From: Chionoecetes opilio
Taxonomy: Eukaryota > Arthropoda > Malacostraca > Decapoda > Majidae
DNA length: 64,000 nucleotides
Direction: 5' to 3'
NCBI GenBank assembly: GCA_016584305.1
Contig: JACEEZ010004806.1
Coordinates: 84,318-148,317 of the forward strand
Shown: positions 1 to 11,893 of the stretch, one piece after another
How positions within the stretch are numbered: position 1 is the stretch's first letter
How the letters are laid out: every line of letters starts with the position of its first letter
Translations under genes and position numbers: made by a program
The notes under the pieces: generated by a model
What the model was told of the DNA's origin: nothing
The model's input: the letters and a program-made list of their open reading frames with translations, nothing else
The model's database searches: none

Positions 1-97
1 GGAAGCTCATAGAGAGAATGTTTCCTAGAATCCAATAAGGTAAACAGAAACCATACTCCCAATTGTGTAGGGAATTCTGGCCCTAGTGTAAAGTATT
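1..97. repeat. Fragment of foldback MITE family A
   Basis: This half-element matches the right arm of the family-A elements at 2.56-2.95, 5.53-6.08 and 10.65-11.13 kb. It shares the stretch around CCCAATTGTGTAGGGAA and the CCTAGTGTAAA terminus. The left half lies off the window. Confidence 0.6.
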
Positions 98-326
98 ACT
101 AAATTAAGTAACAATGCTTAGAAATTATAAAAGAAAAACTAGCATAGACCTAGAAAAAGAAGAAAGACTAGGAACTCAAAGACTGGAACCCAAACGTGTG
201 CGTGTTGGTCATATTTTCCGCCTCCCCAGAGAATGTGAAGAACAGCTAACAGAATGTTTGATAGTGTCCATGGGCATGGTATGACATGTTGTTGAAGTTT
301 TTGGAGGTTTGTCAAATTTTTAAGAT

Positions 327-391
<65 letters not shown>

Positions 392-640
392 ATATATATA
401 TTTTATATATATGACCAATTTACCCCAGAGTTAGGTCCGATTTACCCCATTTAGTGTAAAAATGCGGTCCGCACTTCGCAGTGTTTTGATAACAGAGCTA
501 TAATGGAAATTTGTTCAAACTTTAATGACATATAGGTAGTGACCCTCTTATGATTGTATTAACTTTTTGTTTGTTTATTTCAATAGATATGGAAACTAGA
601 TCAAAGTTTGTCAAAACCAGGACCAAATTACCCCGGTCGG
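98..640. repeat. AT microsatellite with unassigned flanks
   Basis: A (TA)n tract of about 85 bp occupies roughly 331-415. The rest of the stretch shows no coding potential or recognised element. Confidence 0.7.
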
Positions 641-1098
641 CACTATATAATGTTAGTGTTGTTTGTACCTATATAATGTTAGTGTTGTTTGTACCTATAT
701 AATGTTAGTGTTGCTTGTACCTATGTAATGTTAGTGTTGCTTGTACCTATATACAGTTAGTGTTGTTTGTACCTATATAAAGTTATTTGTACCTATATAA
801 AGTTATTTGTACCTATATAAAGTTAGTGTTTTTTGTACCTGTATAAAGTTATTTGTACCTATATAAAGTTAGTGTTTTTTGTACCTATATAAAGTTATTT
901 GTACCTATATAAAGTTAGTGTTTTTTGTACCTATTTAAAAGTTAGTGTTGTTTGTACCTATTTAAAGTTGTTTGTACCAATATAAAGTTAGTGTTGTTTG
1001 TACCTATTTAAAAGTTAGTGTTGTTTGTACCTATTTAAAGTTGTTTGTACCTATATAAAGTTAGTGTTGTTTGTACCTATGTAAAGTTAGGTAAAGTT
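640..1098 (+). repeat. TTTGTACCTATATAAAGTTAG minisatellite
   Basis: About 18 imperfect tandem copies of a unit built on TTTGTACCTATATAAAGTTA, alternating between ~20-bp and ~30-bp forms that do or do not contain GTGTTG. Non-coding. It lies about 260 bp beyond exon 2 of the synthetase gene, so it is inside that gene's second intron or a later one. Confidence 0.85.
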
Positions 1099-1358
1099 TG
1101 TATTGTCTTATCTCTATATCTACTCTGGATGCTTTGTTTGAACCACGTCTTCCTCAAGTTCTTCTTACTGGAATGTTAAAGTGTGTGTGTGTGTGTAGAA
1201 GGGGATGTTTGCATGCTACGGATGATACAAGTAATTGCGTGGCTGGTAAAGGTAATATGTTGTACAGGGGTTCACAACTTAGTATTTGAGCAAATGCCAT
1301 TCAAACAATCTACATACTGTCCTTCCCCAAACTTCTGTCCCTCTTCCACCCCCCTTAC

Positions 1359-1515
1359 CACAGGGAGGCCATGGGTGTCCCAGCCAAAGCGTCTCTCCAC
1401 ATGGTAGCCATTCTGATGTGCCCAGCGAGTCACCACGTCTTTGATGGTTCCGGCCAGGATGTGCCCATAATGTGGTAGTCCCGTGGCAAAGGGCGGCCCA
1501 TCATAGAAGGTAAAC
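1359..1515 (-). CDS. IARS1: Isoleucyl-tRNA synthetase, cytosolic, exon 2
   Basis: Class I aminoacyl-tRNA synthetase that charges tRNA-Ile in the cytosol. The exon encodes 52 residues opening with [12 protein letters not shown] and containing [10 protein letters not shown], where HYGH is the class I HIGH signature for ATP binding, then TIKDVVTR and [12 protein letters not shown]. The cytosolic family usually reads GWDCHGLPVEYE here, so the exon stops where the next residues should follow. The acceptor is a CAG before position 1515 and the donor is GTAAGG just below 1359. The phase joins exactly to exon 1 (AG+G = Arg). No lesion is visible. The remaining exons must lie left of the window. Confidence 0.93.
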
Positions 1516-1989
1516 CTGACGTACAGAGGAGCAAGTCAGGGATGGTGAGATGCACACCTCTTTGTTCCACACATTTTCACATGTATGGAACGCTTGCCAG
1601 GGGTCACAAAATATTATTTGGATATAAAGATGTTGAACACTAACAAGAGTCCTATCAATGTAATTAAGGCAATACATTTTTTTATAAATATTCAACTGCC
1701 ATAACATCCAACTTGTACACTCACTGTGTTATTCCATGAGGTAACTTGTCAAATTGTCACATTCTACTGCTGAAACAATTACCATCATCATCATCATACT
1801 CAGCTGTTCCCCTACAGTGAGCCCCCTAACAATTGATGGCCATGGCAGAGGCGCCATGATTACATATCTAGAAATCCCCAAGATTACATATGAACACCCT
1901 CCACTAAATGGGACTATAATAAGTAGCCTAGATGATTTGATTGTATGCATGACTCATCTGACGTCAGCCCATCTGGTCTCCTGCCTCAC
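1516..1989 (-). other. IARS1: Intron 1 of the isoleucyl-tRNA synthetase gene
   Basis: A 474-bp intron between two exons that join in phase. It starts with GTGAGG on the minus strand and ends in CAG. It contains a short CAT triplet run (about 1780-1797) and nothing else recognised. Confidence 0.85.
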
Positions 1990-2123
1990 CTTGGCCGGTC
2001 CTTGCTCTGCTTCAGGCAGGAGTGAAACACGTCCAGCTTCTTCCACAGCTCCAGCACCTTCTCCTCCTCCTGGCTGAAGGAGATCTGATCCACCTCAGGA
2101 ACGGATTGCAGGCACTCCCCCAT
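1990..2123 (-). CDS. IARS1: Isoleucyl-tRNA synthetase, cytosolic, exon 1 with start codon
   Basis: This exon encodes the first 44 residues, beginning MGECLQSVPEVD and containing FSQEEEKVLELWKKLD and SCLKQSKDRP. That matches the N-terminal extension of the eukaryotic cytosolic enzyme (the human form has a similar EEE-LEFW / CLKQSK pattern). The ATG is the complement of CAT at 2121-2123. It is preceded by a short GC-rich leader and followed by a frame that splices cleanly (donor GTGAGG) into exon 2. A transposon-like terminus begins only about 46 bp upstream, so the promoter or a 5' UTR exon may have been displaced. Confidence 0.9.
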
Positions 2124-2169
2124 CCTGCTGGCGTTGCTGCTGTCGCCTCCTGCAGCTCAGAGTCACCAA

Positions 2170-2450
2170 CAGGGGCGTATTTAGGATCTTGAAACATTGG
2201 GCCCAGCCATGAGAACTTAAAATATTTACAGGATAATTTTCAATTTATTTATGAGTATAATGAATATAAGATGTGAGACACTGTACTATACCAAAAGGCT
2301 CCGGTACTTTGCTTAGGATAACTTTAGAAACATGAAATTAAAATAAAATTAAGACAATCTGAGTTGGGGTTCAACTTTGTTATTATTTACATTTTCATCA
2401 GTAGGAGTAAAACCCTAAGGAAAAGAGAGCTTTGGCGGTATGAAGCAGTC
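2170..2450 (+). mobile_element. hAT-like terminus next to the synthetase start
   Basis: CAGGGGCGTATTTAGGATC at about 2170 has the CAGGGGCGTA form common at hAT-type termini. The sequence that follows is AT-rich and non-coding. I do not find the partner end, so this is a truncated or nested element. Assignment rests on the terminal motif alone. Confidence 0.4.
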
Positions 2451-2559
2451 ATATAGATTGTATATTCCCAATGCTTTGTTCAATACTGAAATCTGACCAA
2501 CCTCGGTCTTATAACTACTTTTTTTTTTCATCACAAAGGACTGGCCAAGGACACACAAA

Positions 2560-2954
2560 AATGCACTTTGGAAAATGCACTTCTATGAGCTTCCGTTGCA
2601 AATCACTACTTTTGGAGATATACGATGTTTTTAATAGGAAGGAGGGTATATGAGATATGAAAATTAAACTAACCTAACCCCACCTTTAGACTCACTAATC
2701 TAACCTAATCCCACGCTTTAACCTCCTAACTAAAACCAAATCCTCATTAAAAAGTGTGTGCGGCAAGGGAAGAACAGGGGCGATACCCGTAAACACTCGT
2801 CGCTCTCCTCCCTATAAACAACATGTCATATCTCCAAAAGTAATGATTTGCGACGGAAGTTCATAGAGAGAATGTTTCTTAGAATCCAATAAGGTAACCA
2901 GAAACTACACTCCCAATTGTGTAGGGAATTTCGGTCCTAGTGTAAAATAATACC
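2560..2954. mobile_element. Foldback MITE, family A
   Basis: Inverted arms share the stretch reading CTTCCGTCGCAAATCA(C/T)TA on one side and its complement near 2845 on the other. The loop has CCTAACC-type sequence (2680-2720). The right terminus reads CCTAGTGTAAAATAATACC. No coding capacity. Confidence 0.65.
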
Positions 2955-2999
2955 AAAGCTTTTATTACAATACGGTTGCATTCCCCAGACTATGAGGTA

Positions 3000-3188
3000 G
3001 CCGGTTACCGGTCATTTCGCCCACAAGATATTTCACCCACATGTAAGAGTCAATTCGCCCACATGTAAGAGTCAATTCGCCCACTCTAAAGTCAATTCGC
3101 CCACACGATCCATGTCATGGAGTCATGTAACTATATCTTCCTCTGGCAGAAATGGAATGAACCACCAGTAACCTTGGGCGAAATGACG
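3000..3188. repeat. TTCGCCCAC short tandem repeats, left block
   Basis: AGTCAATTCGCCCAC is repeated several times. A following ~110-bp stretch (ATCCATGTCATGGAGTCATG... to TTGGGCGAAATGAC) recurs almost unchanged at 5250-5370. The two blocks flank the inserted foldback structure. Confidence 0.75.
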
Positions 3189-5242
3189 GTAAATTTCTAG
3201 TGTTTGCCCATACTCTCCCACTTCCCCCAAATAAGTTTGGGGACCTGTGGGAATGCGGGGTTTTCGGGTGGGGAACAAATTATGCGTCAGAAACACATAA
3301 TTAAAGAGTTGTGTAGGGGGGTAAAATTCCATAGATCTAGGGTAATTTCCTTATATCTAGAGAAAATTGCCTAACCAAAATAAACCTAACCTAACCAAAA
3401 TTAACCTAGCCTAGCAGGGGGTTTAACCGTGGCCACCGAGATGATAAGGCCTGGTGGATCGCCCGTGACGTCACACCATAAGGATACCACCCGCTCCGCT
3501 CCCCGTACAAGTTTACCTACCTAATATAATGTTTATCAGTATAAAAGATATACTGTTATCTTCGGAAATGTTTGTTCTATAATATTATCAAATAAAAAAC
3601 CGTAAAACACACAAAGAAAAGGCCATTATGAGACTTTCAAGAAATATGCATTAACTTAAACTCTTCGCTATTTAATATTTTGCTCGCAAACATTTTACAT
3701 GGAGAATATCAATAGAAGTGGAGTTTAATTAGCTTTCCATTGATATATTTCGTTTAGTGATAAATGAATTAGCGGCATGCATAAATTAGCGTTAACTAGA
3801 TATAAAAAATCATGAAATCGTATAATTTCCTACCTAATATATGTTTATCAATATAAAATATATACTGTTATCTTCGGAAATGTTTGTTCTATAATATTAT
3901 CAAATAAAAAAACCGTAAAACACACTAAAGAAATGCCATTATGAGACTTTCAAGAAATATGCATGAACTTAAACTTTTCGCCATTTAATATTTTGTGAAC
4001 AAACTTTTTACATGGAGAATATCAATAGAAGCGGAATTTAATTAGCTTTCCATTGATATATTTCCTTTTCTGATAAATTAATTAGAACCATGCATAAATT
4101 AGCGTTAACTAAATAAATAACATCATGAAATCTGGGAAATTACGCGATTTCATGATGTTATTTATTTAGTTAACGCTAATTTATGCAGTTTTAATTTATT
4201 TATCAGAAAAGGAAATATATCAATGGAAAGCTAATTAAATTCCGCTTCTATTGATATTCTCCATGTAAAAAGTTTTTTTCACAAAATATTAAATGGCGAA
4301 AAGTTTAAGTTCATGCATATTTCTTGAAAGTCTCATAATGGCATTTCTTTAATGTGTTTTACGGTTTTTTATTTGATAATATTATAGAACAAACATTTCC
4401 GAAGATAACAGTATATATTTTATACTGATAAACATATATTAGGTAGGAAATTACCCGATTTCATGATTTTTTATATTTAGTTAACGCTAATTTATGCATG
4501 CCGCTAATTCATTTATCACTAAACGAAATATATCAATGGAAAGCTAATTAAACTCCGCTTCTATTGATATTCTCCATGTAAAATGTTTGCGAGCAAAATA
4601 TTAAATGGCGAAGAGTTTAAGTTAATGCATATTTCTTGAAAGTCTCATAATGGCATTTTCTTTGTGTGTTTTACGGTTTTTTATTTGATAATGTTATAGA
4701 ACAAACATTTCCGAAGATAACAGTATATCTTTTATACTGATAAACATTATATTAGGTAGGTAAACTTGTACGGGGAGCGGAGCGGGTGGTATCCTTATGG
4801 TGTGACGTCACGGGCGATCCACCAAGCCTTGTCTCTCAGTGGTCTCGGTTTAACCAACCGATAACCTAACCAAATCTAACCTAAGCTAACCTAACTTAAC
4901 CAAATCTAACCTATCCTAACCTAACCAAACCTAACCAAATCTAACCTAACCTACCCTAACCTAACCTTAACAAATCTAACCTAACCTCCTAGCGGGGGGT
5001 TGGGGGGTTCTCGACACTTCGGTCATCATTCTGTGAGGATCGTCAGGTTCACACGTCTCTGGACTCAGAAGAAATCCAATGAATATTCCCTATATCTAGG
5101 GAATTTTTTCAACACCCCTAACTCAAAAACGATGTTGTTGCGACGCATATTTTGTACCCCAGCCAAATATCCCGCATTGCCCCAGGTCCCCAAGCTTGTT
5201 TTGTGGGAGAGGGGGAGTATGGGCAAACACTAGAATAATACC
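3189..5242. mobile_element. Foldback element family B with nested foldback
   Basis: Left end GGTAAATTTCTAGTGTTTGCCC pairs with the right end ...GGGCAAACACTAGAATAATACC. The inner arms contain the CCCATACTC and CCCGCATT blocks in inverted order. Degenerate CCTAA-type repeats lie at 3364-3413 and 4858-4990. A second large palindrome (3420-4855) sits between the arms. No transposase is seen. Confidence 0.7.
3420..4855. mobile_element. 1.4-kb double foldback
   Basis: Two ~310-bp direct copies (3515-3828 and 3829-4138) are followed by two inverted copies (4139-4450 and 4451-4765), making a near-perfect palindrome centred near 4138. Outer arms read GGATCGCCCGTGACGTCAC... and its complement. Shared internal blocks include ATCTTCGGAAATGTTTGTTC and TTAGCGTTAACTA. 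The same arm sequence bounds the element at 39.25-43.86 kb, so it is a family. Non-coding. Confidence 0.85.
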
Positions 5243-5249
5243 CGCAGTC

Positions 5250-5430
5250 AATTCGCCCACTCTAAAGTCAATTCGCCCACACGATCCATGTCACGGAGTC
5301 ATGTAACTATATCTTCCTCTGGCAGAAATGGAATGAACCACCAGTAACCTTGGGCGAAATGACTCCATAGTGTGGGCGAATTGACCTGTGGGCGAAATGA
5401 CTCCATGGTGTGGCGAAATGGCATGTGGTA
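5250..5430. repeat. TTCGCCCAC short tandem repeats, right block
   Basis: Near-copy of the block at 3000-3188. It includes the ATGTCACGGAGTCATG and CTTGGGCGAAATGAC segments, then further GGGCGAAATGAC repeats. Confidence 0.75.
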
Positions 5431-5524
5431 GTTCATTTCAGTCAAAGTCGGAAGGATGAGTTCCAAAGTATTTCCACGTTACCTAACGTCACTGGGGGGG
5501 GGGGTTCCCTCCCATAGTTATTTT

Positions 5525-6080
5525 GGTAAATTTTTACGATGGCACCAAACTTCCCTACACAATTGGGAGCATGGTTTCTGTTTAACTTATTGTATTCTAA
5601 GAGACATTTTCCCCTTGAGCTTTCCGTCGCAAATCAATAGTTTCGGAAATATAGAACATTTTAGGTTGGGGGAGGAATATGTCTCCTTGTTTACAAAATG
5701 CCTCCCTCTTCCTCTTCTTGTGACCTGTATCACTTTTGTTTCGGAGGCGCAACCGTGGCTACCTTACCTAACCTAACCTAACCTTACCTAACCTAAACCT
5801 AACCTAACCTAACCTTTAACCTCCTAACTGGGTCCAATAATGAAAAAGTTTAATAAAATACCAAACAAAAGCGATGCAGGTCACAAGAAGAGGAAGAGGG
5901 AGGCATTTTGTAAACAAGGAGACATACCCCCCCCCCCCACCTAAAATGTGCTATATCTCCGAAACTATTGATTTGCGACGGAAAGCTCAAAGAGAAAGTG
6001 TCTCTTAGAATACAATAAGGTAAACAAAAACCATGCTCCCAATTGTGTAGGGAAGTTTGGTGTCATCGTAAAATAATACC
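5525..6080. mobile_element. Foldback MITE, family A, complete
   Basis: Left end GGTAAATTTTTACGATGGCACC and right end GGTGTCATCGTAAAATAATACC (complement GGTATTATTTTACGATG) form inverted termini. Arms of about 230 bp carry ACACAATTGGGAGCATGGTTT in both orientations. The centre (5763-5815) is a run of CCTAACC units. The open frame across the left arm is not a gene. Confidence 0.8.
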
Positions 6081-6084
6081 GTTA

Positions 6085-6690
6085 TTTTTCATTGCCGACG
6101 GCTGTTGTAGGGGTTAAAAATACTCCTTATACTCCTGATGAAAACGAAACGTTCAGGATACTTAAAAACACCGATCGTGTATTGGTTATAGCTGCACTTA
6201 TACCCAGGTGTTTATGACCTATTAGAGGGCAGGTCAGAGGTGTCTCACATCAAAATCATTGCACACAAGTGTTTGTTTGACCAAGGAGGAACAGGTCTTA
6301 CCGAGCAGCCTGGATGACATTGAAAGCTGTCATGGGATATCACAACATATGACATAATAAATGGAGACTATTCTGTCGCGGTCATCCCCTTAGGTATGCT
6401 CTTAGGAGCGGACTTCAGTAACGGATAGATAGATAGATAAACTAAATCTTTTACCTTAGTAAAGTAATTTACACGTGAGACCGGCTGTCGGGACAAGACG
6501 AGGACCTGTCGTGATTCTCGTCTCGTTATCGTCCTCTTCATAACACCTGCATCGCCTTGACCCTTCATAAGCTGCCCTGCCACCTGTCACACACATACAC
6601 ACGTCCCACCATCACACACCTGCTGGACAAACCTTCTTACCTGTGCTTCACGCGGTGCTCGCCTCGTCTCCTTCAGCTTGAGCTTGAGAT
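6085..6690. other. Unassigned single-copy-looking stretch
   Basis: I see no gene or repeat here apart from short (TAGA)n and (CACA)n tracts near 6425-6440 and 6585-6600. Confidence 0.5.
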
Positions 6691-6696
6691 GCACAC

Positions 6697-6860
6697 TAGG
6701 GATGTGCACCGGTATCCGGTATACCGAAATACCGGTATTTTGGCGTCGGTATTACCGGTATTTTGGTTTTCCGGTATACCGGTATCGGTATTAGTATTAC
6801 ATCGGTATACCGGTATCGGTATATTATTAGTCGGTATTGGATTTCGGTATTTTTATTTTT
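6697..6860. mobile_element. CGGTATACCGG-repeat transposon terminus
   Basis: Begins TAGGGATGTGCACCGGTATC, followed by dense repeats of CGGTAT/ATACCG. A similar end in reverse orientation occurs at 21.88-22.05 kb. The terminal AGGGATGTGC / AGGGTTGTGCGGTATC pattern resembles DNA-transposon ends. It encodes nothing intact. Confidence 0.5.
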
Positions 6861-7779
6861 TTTTCTATTCTCGAAACAGACTCCTGACTAGTACCAAGAC
6901 CAAGAATTGACTATAGCTGTAGGGCTATTTTATAGTGACTACTCCGACTGCTGAGACGCGTATGGTAGCTTAACGCTCATTGGCTCAGTATCTGAGGAGC
7001 GTTTTATCATTGGCCGCTTGCACCTCAGCTGACAATGCCGCGCTGTGAAACCTCCCTCCCTCCCTCCCTCCCTCTACCCCTGAGGGTAAATCATCACAGA
7101 AAACGGACCATTACATATCACACAAGCGTCACTATAAAAATCTAGCCTAGCTCACATTTTCATTATTGTTATTATTATTATTCTATTATTATTATAATTT
7201 TTATTGTTATTATCATTATTAGTCTGCTATTATTATGGTTATTATCATCATCATTTTCATTATTGTTATTATTATTGTCATCCAAATTATTATTATTATT
7301 TTATTATTAATATTGTAGTATTCACATTAGCTAGACACGGGTTACACCGTTACACCAAACACAGAGTTCACACACAAGTTTATTACGGCGGGAATATGTA
7401 GGTAAGTACAGCGGAGGGAGGCCATGAGTGAGGAACACACAGAGAAGGTGCGTGTGTTCTATATGGTGGCAGGGAGGTAACTGGAGAATCCTCGCCACCA
7501 GTGGCGGCTCGTGGCATAGGGCTGTAGAGCTGCAGCACCCCCAGACACTCACTGCCAGGTGTATGATGCCTTTAGAGACACAGCAGAATTGATACACTAC
7601 TAACAAATATATCATAATAAAAAGTCATTATATGTTATTTAATTATTTTCAATACGTTACTAAGTGAATTTTCATTAAAACTAGACCAACATTTAAGTTA
7701 CTTTCATATTTGCTGTACGATTCATGTCTGCGCCGCCGCCGCGCCACTTGTGAACACAAAGAGCTGCAGTCGAGGCAGC
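6861..7779. repeat. ATT-rich low-complexity region, otherwise unassigned
   Basis: (CCCT)n at about 7045-7070 and long ATT/TTA triplet runs at 7150-7320. The remainder shows no coding signal. Confidence 0.6.
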
Positions 7780-7783
7780 TAAA

Positions 7784-8635
7784 GGCGGCGTCACACTAGC
7801 ACTTTTTCCGTTTAGTTTTTTCAGCAACTTTCTCATAACTAACAATTTTCTGACTGCAAGCCGTCACACACACACAATCGTTCGCCTGCACTACCAGTCA
7901 GCTGTTGCATGTAAACAAACATGGCTCCGACGCCAGGGCAAGCTATTGCTGGTATACACTTAATTATGTGTATTATTTATCAGTAGTAGACCTAATATCG
8001 ACCTAGATAAGACCTAGAATATCAAGGCCTTCTTGATGTACAAGTCTCTGTGGTCCCAGAGACAAGCTATATATAGAGGGTGGCCACGCGTATGCATTCA
8101 ACGAGAAATTCTTCTGAGCTACGTGTCCACAGCATTTCGTCTATAATCTTAAGTTGAAGTCTTGAAGAGTGAGAAACAAATTTTGAGTGTGACTTGAAAA
8201 AGAAACACAACGAGCTTGACAGACGATTTCCTTGACCTACAAAGCGATAATAAACAGAAGAGGTCACAAGAAGAAGAAGAAGAAGAACAATCGAGTCATG
8301 CGAGAGACTGTTGGCTGTTATATAGAACCGGCTTTTAAATGTATCTACATGTACAATAGTCACGTGAATATTTTTAATACTTTCAAATGTATCGAATTAT
8401 AATTTGCAAAAAATTACTAATTTATATCGAATATCTTTAAAGTAATCACTATGGATTTTGATTTGACTATGAAAGTTGCCTTCAACTTTCCATATCAAGA
8501 CGATCACGATCGTCTGACTCAGACTGACTGATTCAGACGGACTAACTAGTCAGAGCGAGAAAAAATTAGTCAGAGCGAGAAAAAACCAACGGAGATCGTC
8601 TAACTAGACGGAAAAAGTGCTAGCGTGACGCCGCC
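7784..8635. mobile_element. PIF/Harbinger-like element, 0.85 kb
   Basis: Inverted ends are GGCGGCGTCACACTAGCAC on the left and its counterpart ...GTGCTAGCGTGACGCCGCC on the right, extending through TTTTTCCGT. Both sides are flanked by TAAA (7780-7783 and 8636-8639), consistent with a TAA target duplication typical of PIF/Harbinger. A MADF-like fragment lies inside, and such genes accompany this superfamily. Confidence 0.65.
7955..8112 (-). pseudogene. MADF-domain fragment inside Harbinger-like element
   Basis: The minus strand reads SSEEFLVECIRVATLYI and then, after the local stop, CLWDHRDLYIKKALIF. This is the start of a MADF (Adf-1-like, Myb/SANT-related DNA-binding) domain, whose signature is a first helix followed by LWD-x(3-6)-Y-K. 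No full domain or start codon can be followed, and the frame stops within a few residues. Harbinger elements encode such a Myb-like partner of the transposase, which fits the location. The call rests on a short motif. Confidence 0.4.
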
Positions 8636-9051
8636 TAAAGCGGGTATCACACGAGGCGTTTCGTCGGACTGTTTCGTCGAACCAAACAAGCATTTGGTTG
8701 GACCTGTTCGTCGAACACTGACAACACATCTAGCACACGGTTGGGCCAACCGCTTCACCGAACAATAAATAACAAACAAAGATGAAGCGATGACAGTGGG
8801 AGGCGCGGAGATTTTGTGTTAATGTTTTAACTTTAGGGGCATATATATATACGTAGCTACTGGTGATGAAAAAGGAGGAGGTGATTGTTAGAAGAGAACG
8901 GCGACATATGAAGACGAGTTCATGTGGGCTAAATGGGTTATAGTGGACGAGAACTACGCGGTCGATCGCTACCGCCGTTACCACTTAACAGATTATTTTT
9001 TTATTGGTATAATGTGCAGTATTAATCCATTTCTGCATGCGTAACCTTTAA

Positions 9052-9162
<111 letters not shown>

Positions 9163-9229
9163 AAGAAATTATAAGAGTTGTCTAATAATGCATAGACACA
9201 CCCCGACCTCCCTCCCACCCACCCCTATC

Positions 9230-9800
9230 CCTTAGGAGGTTAGGTTAAGTTTCGGTTATGTTAATATTCTCGTCAGGGGGTCGAAGGGGTCGGAACCCCT
9301 CCCGTTAGAACCTGCGGGGCGGGGCACAGTTGCTTTCGTACAATTCCGTCACATCCCTGGTTTCTGAGACACTGACTATTATTTCCTGGCCAAGTTTTAC
9401 AGCTTTTTCTGATGGAGTACATTTTATCAATGAAAAGTGACCCTAGGATTTGGTGGAAAAAAACAACTTTTTAACAGGTTTCTGGAAAATAAAAATGGTA
9501 AATTTTTACGGGACCAAACTTCCCTACACAATTGGGAGCATGGTTTTTGTTGTCCTATTGATTTTAAGAGTTTCTCTTTGCTTTCGTCGCAAATCAATAG
9601 TTTTCGATATAACATTTAGGTGAGGAAGAATAAGTTCCTAGTTACAAAATAGCCTCTTTCTCTCTTGTGTGCATGCTTTCTTTGGAGGCCACCCGATGGT
9701 AACTAACCTATAACTAACTTAACTGAAACCCCTAACAACTAACCTAACCTAAACTAACTATACCTTACCTTAGGTAAATTGTTTCACACGTATTTACTAC
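9230..9800. mobile_element. Foldback MITE family A, decayed, with GGTTAG flanks
   Basis: The segment 9497-9640 matches the family-A left arm (ACACAATTGGGAGCATGGTTTTTGT, broken here by substitutions). CCTAACC-like units follow to about 9780. The right arm is missing or too decayed to recognise. Confidence 0.55.
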
Positions 9801-10644
9801 ACAATTAGAGGAACTGCAACTCCGAAAATCAGGGGTGCTGGCAGTTTTAAAACAATTGGTGAAAAGGGTCAACTTGAAAGAAAAATAGGGTTATCACTGC
9901 ACTTAGAAACACACACTAACATTAAGAAGATTTCTTTTATGTAATTGTATAAAGCCTGATCGTAAACTGTATAAACCAAAACCAGGGTTTATAGTTGAGA
10001 CGAGGTAAATGACTCCTAGATATTAATAGTCTATAAAACGATGTTTAGAAGTTATCTATACCTAGGCAGTCATATTTTCCTGTTATTATTGTGTATCAAT
10101 CAGATAGAAAGCCTGGAAGTGCAATGAGTCGACGCGTGAAGTCGTAATGTTTTGATTCAATCTCCCCGCCACAATCTCCCCGCCCACCACTCCCCGCCGC
10201 GGCACGTCGCCTCCACAATTATAACCTACATTGTCGCAGCAACAAGCCGATTTCGGCATTCTTTATTCTTCGTTTTTCCAAGGCATTGCTTATTGTATTT
10301 TGACAAGCGTTTGCCAGACGCAGCAGTACTGTCTTAGAAAACAGTGTGAACATCGCCCAAATTTTACATGCCACAATATACATGTAAAAAATATATTAAG
10401 CTTTGCTACTCGAGGCGAGTAATTTGCATTAAATTGCTATTATAGAACGTTCCATCGTAATGCATGTCATCCATATAATTAGTAGAACAACAGAAGAACT
10501 ATATTTTTTGGTATTCAGATGCGGTGCATCAATGTTTATCGCGAAATTAATTTATGAAAAATATTAGTCGCGGAGCCAAAACACAAGTAGACCAACCTTT
10601 GAGTTAAAACTGCTAGCGACCACTGGCATTTCTCGAGTTTCAGT

Positions 10645-11131
10645 TCATTGGAATTGGGAGTGTGGTTTCTGTTCACCTTAATAGATTCTAAAAAAACATT
10701 TTCTTTATGAACTTCCGTCGCAGATCACTACTTTCGGAGATATAAGACATTTTTAATAGGAAGGAGTGTATATGAGATATGAAAATAAAATTAACCTAAC
10801 CCTACCTTTAGACTCACTAATCTAACCTAACCTAACCTAGTCCCACGCTTTAACCTCATAACTAAAGCCAAATCTGCATTAAAAAAGTGTCAGAGGCAAG
10901 GAAAGAACAGATCGGGGCGATGCAGGTCACAAGAGGAAGAAGAGTGTGGTGGACGTAAACTCTTGTCTCGCCTCCCTATGACAATTTACCGGAATTGTCA
11001 TAATGCCATGAACAACATGGCATTATCTCCAAAAGTAATGATTTGCGATGGAAGCTCATAGAGATAATGTTTCCTAGAAACCACACGCCAAATTGTGTAG
11101 GGAATTTCGGTCCTAGTGTAAAATAATACCA
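10645..11131. mobile_element. Foldback MITE, family A
   Basis: Left arm has AATTGGGAGTGTGGTTTCTG. The right arm ends CCTAGTGTAAAATAATACC at 11131. The interior has CCTAACC-type units at 10790-10850. Matches the copy at 2.56-2.95 kb closely. Confidence 0.75.
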
Positions 11132-11893
11132 TATGTAGTCAGTGTCTCAGAAAAGGACCGCGCAGTCCTTGTCCATTTTTACCTGATTTTGATATTACAG
11201 GTGGCCTTTTCTTCATAGGCCAGGCCTTTGAACCGGCTGCTCCTGTAGAATAAAAAAAAAACACACAAAAGGGAAACAGAAGAAAACAAAACTACATACA
11301 AGCCTGCAGTTTTATTGTCTGTTTGCCATACAGCACATTCTTTCCAAACTCTTTCACTGTCTCAATCATCCGCCCCTTGTCTCACCACACATGTCCCAGC
11401 AGCAATAACATCCATTCTCTTCCTGTCCTTTCAACCACCTCATTCATTTCACATCCCATTTCAGTGAAAACCACATGCATCATTTCCATTCTCTCCCCGT
11501 TATCTTCTCAGATCTCATATTCTATAATTCTACTAGTAATCATTTTATCGCAAAATGTAAACACAAACATCAAATCAACTTCATATTTCTGAAAATCTAT
11601 CACATATATAATATAGACTGATCTGTATTCATTTTACTGTAACGTATTATATGATGGTGTTCATTTCAATGCTTAATAATTGCTAACACTATTTATAACT
11701 TACAGAAAAAGTATAGACTTATTTTGACCGCAGAGTATGTTCGACGAAATGTGCAACATTTTGTATAATTTCACAAAACCATTTCATCGAACATGTTCGG
11801 TGAAATGACCCTCGAAGTTCGACCAAACAGTCCAACCAAATGGCAAGTTCGACGAAACAGTCCGACGAAACGCACCGTGTGATAGCCGCTTAA

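Noticed and set aside
640..1098. CRISPR-like array
   Set aside because: The repeats are contiguous with no unique spacers, in a eukaryotic intron context.
4858..4990. Telomere (CCTAA)n
   Set aside because: Units are degenerate, short and located inside foldback elements in both orientations; this is not a chromosome end.
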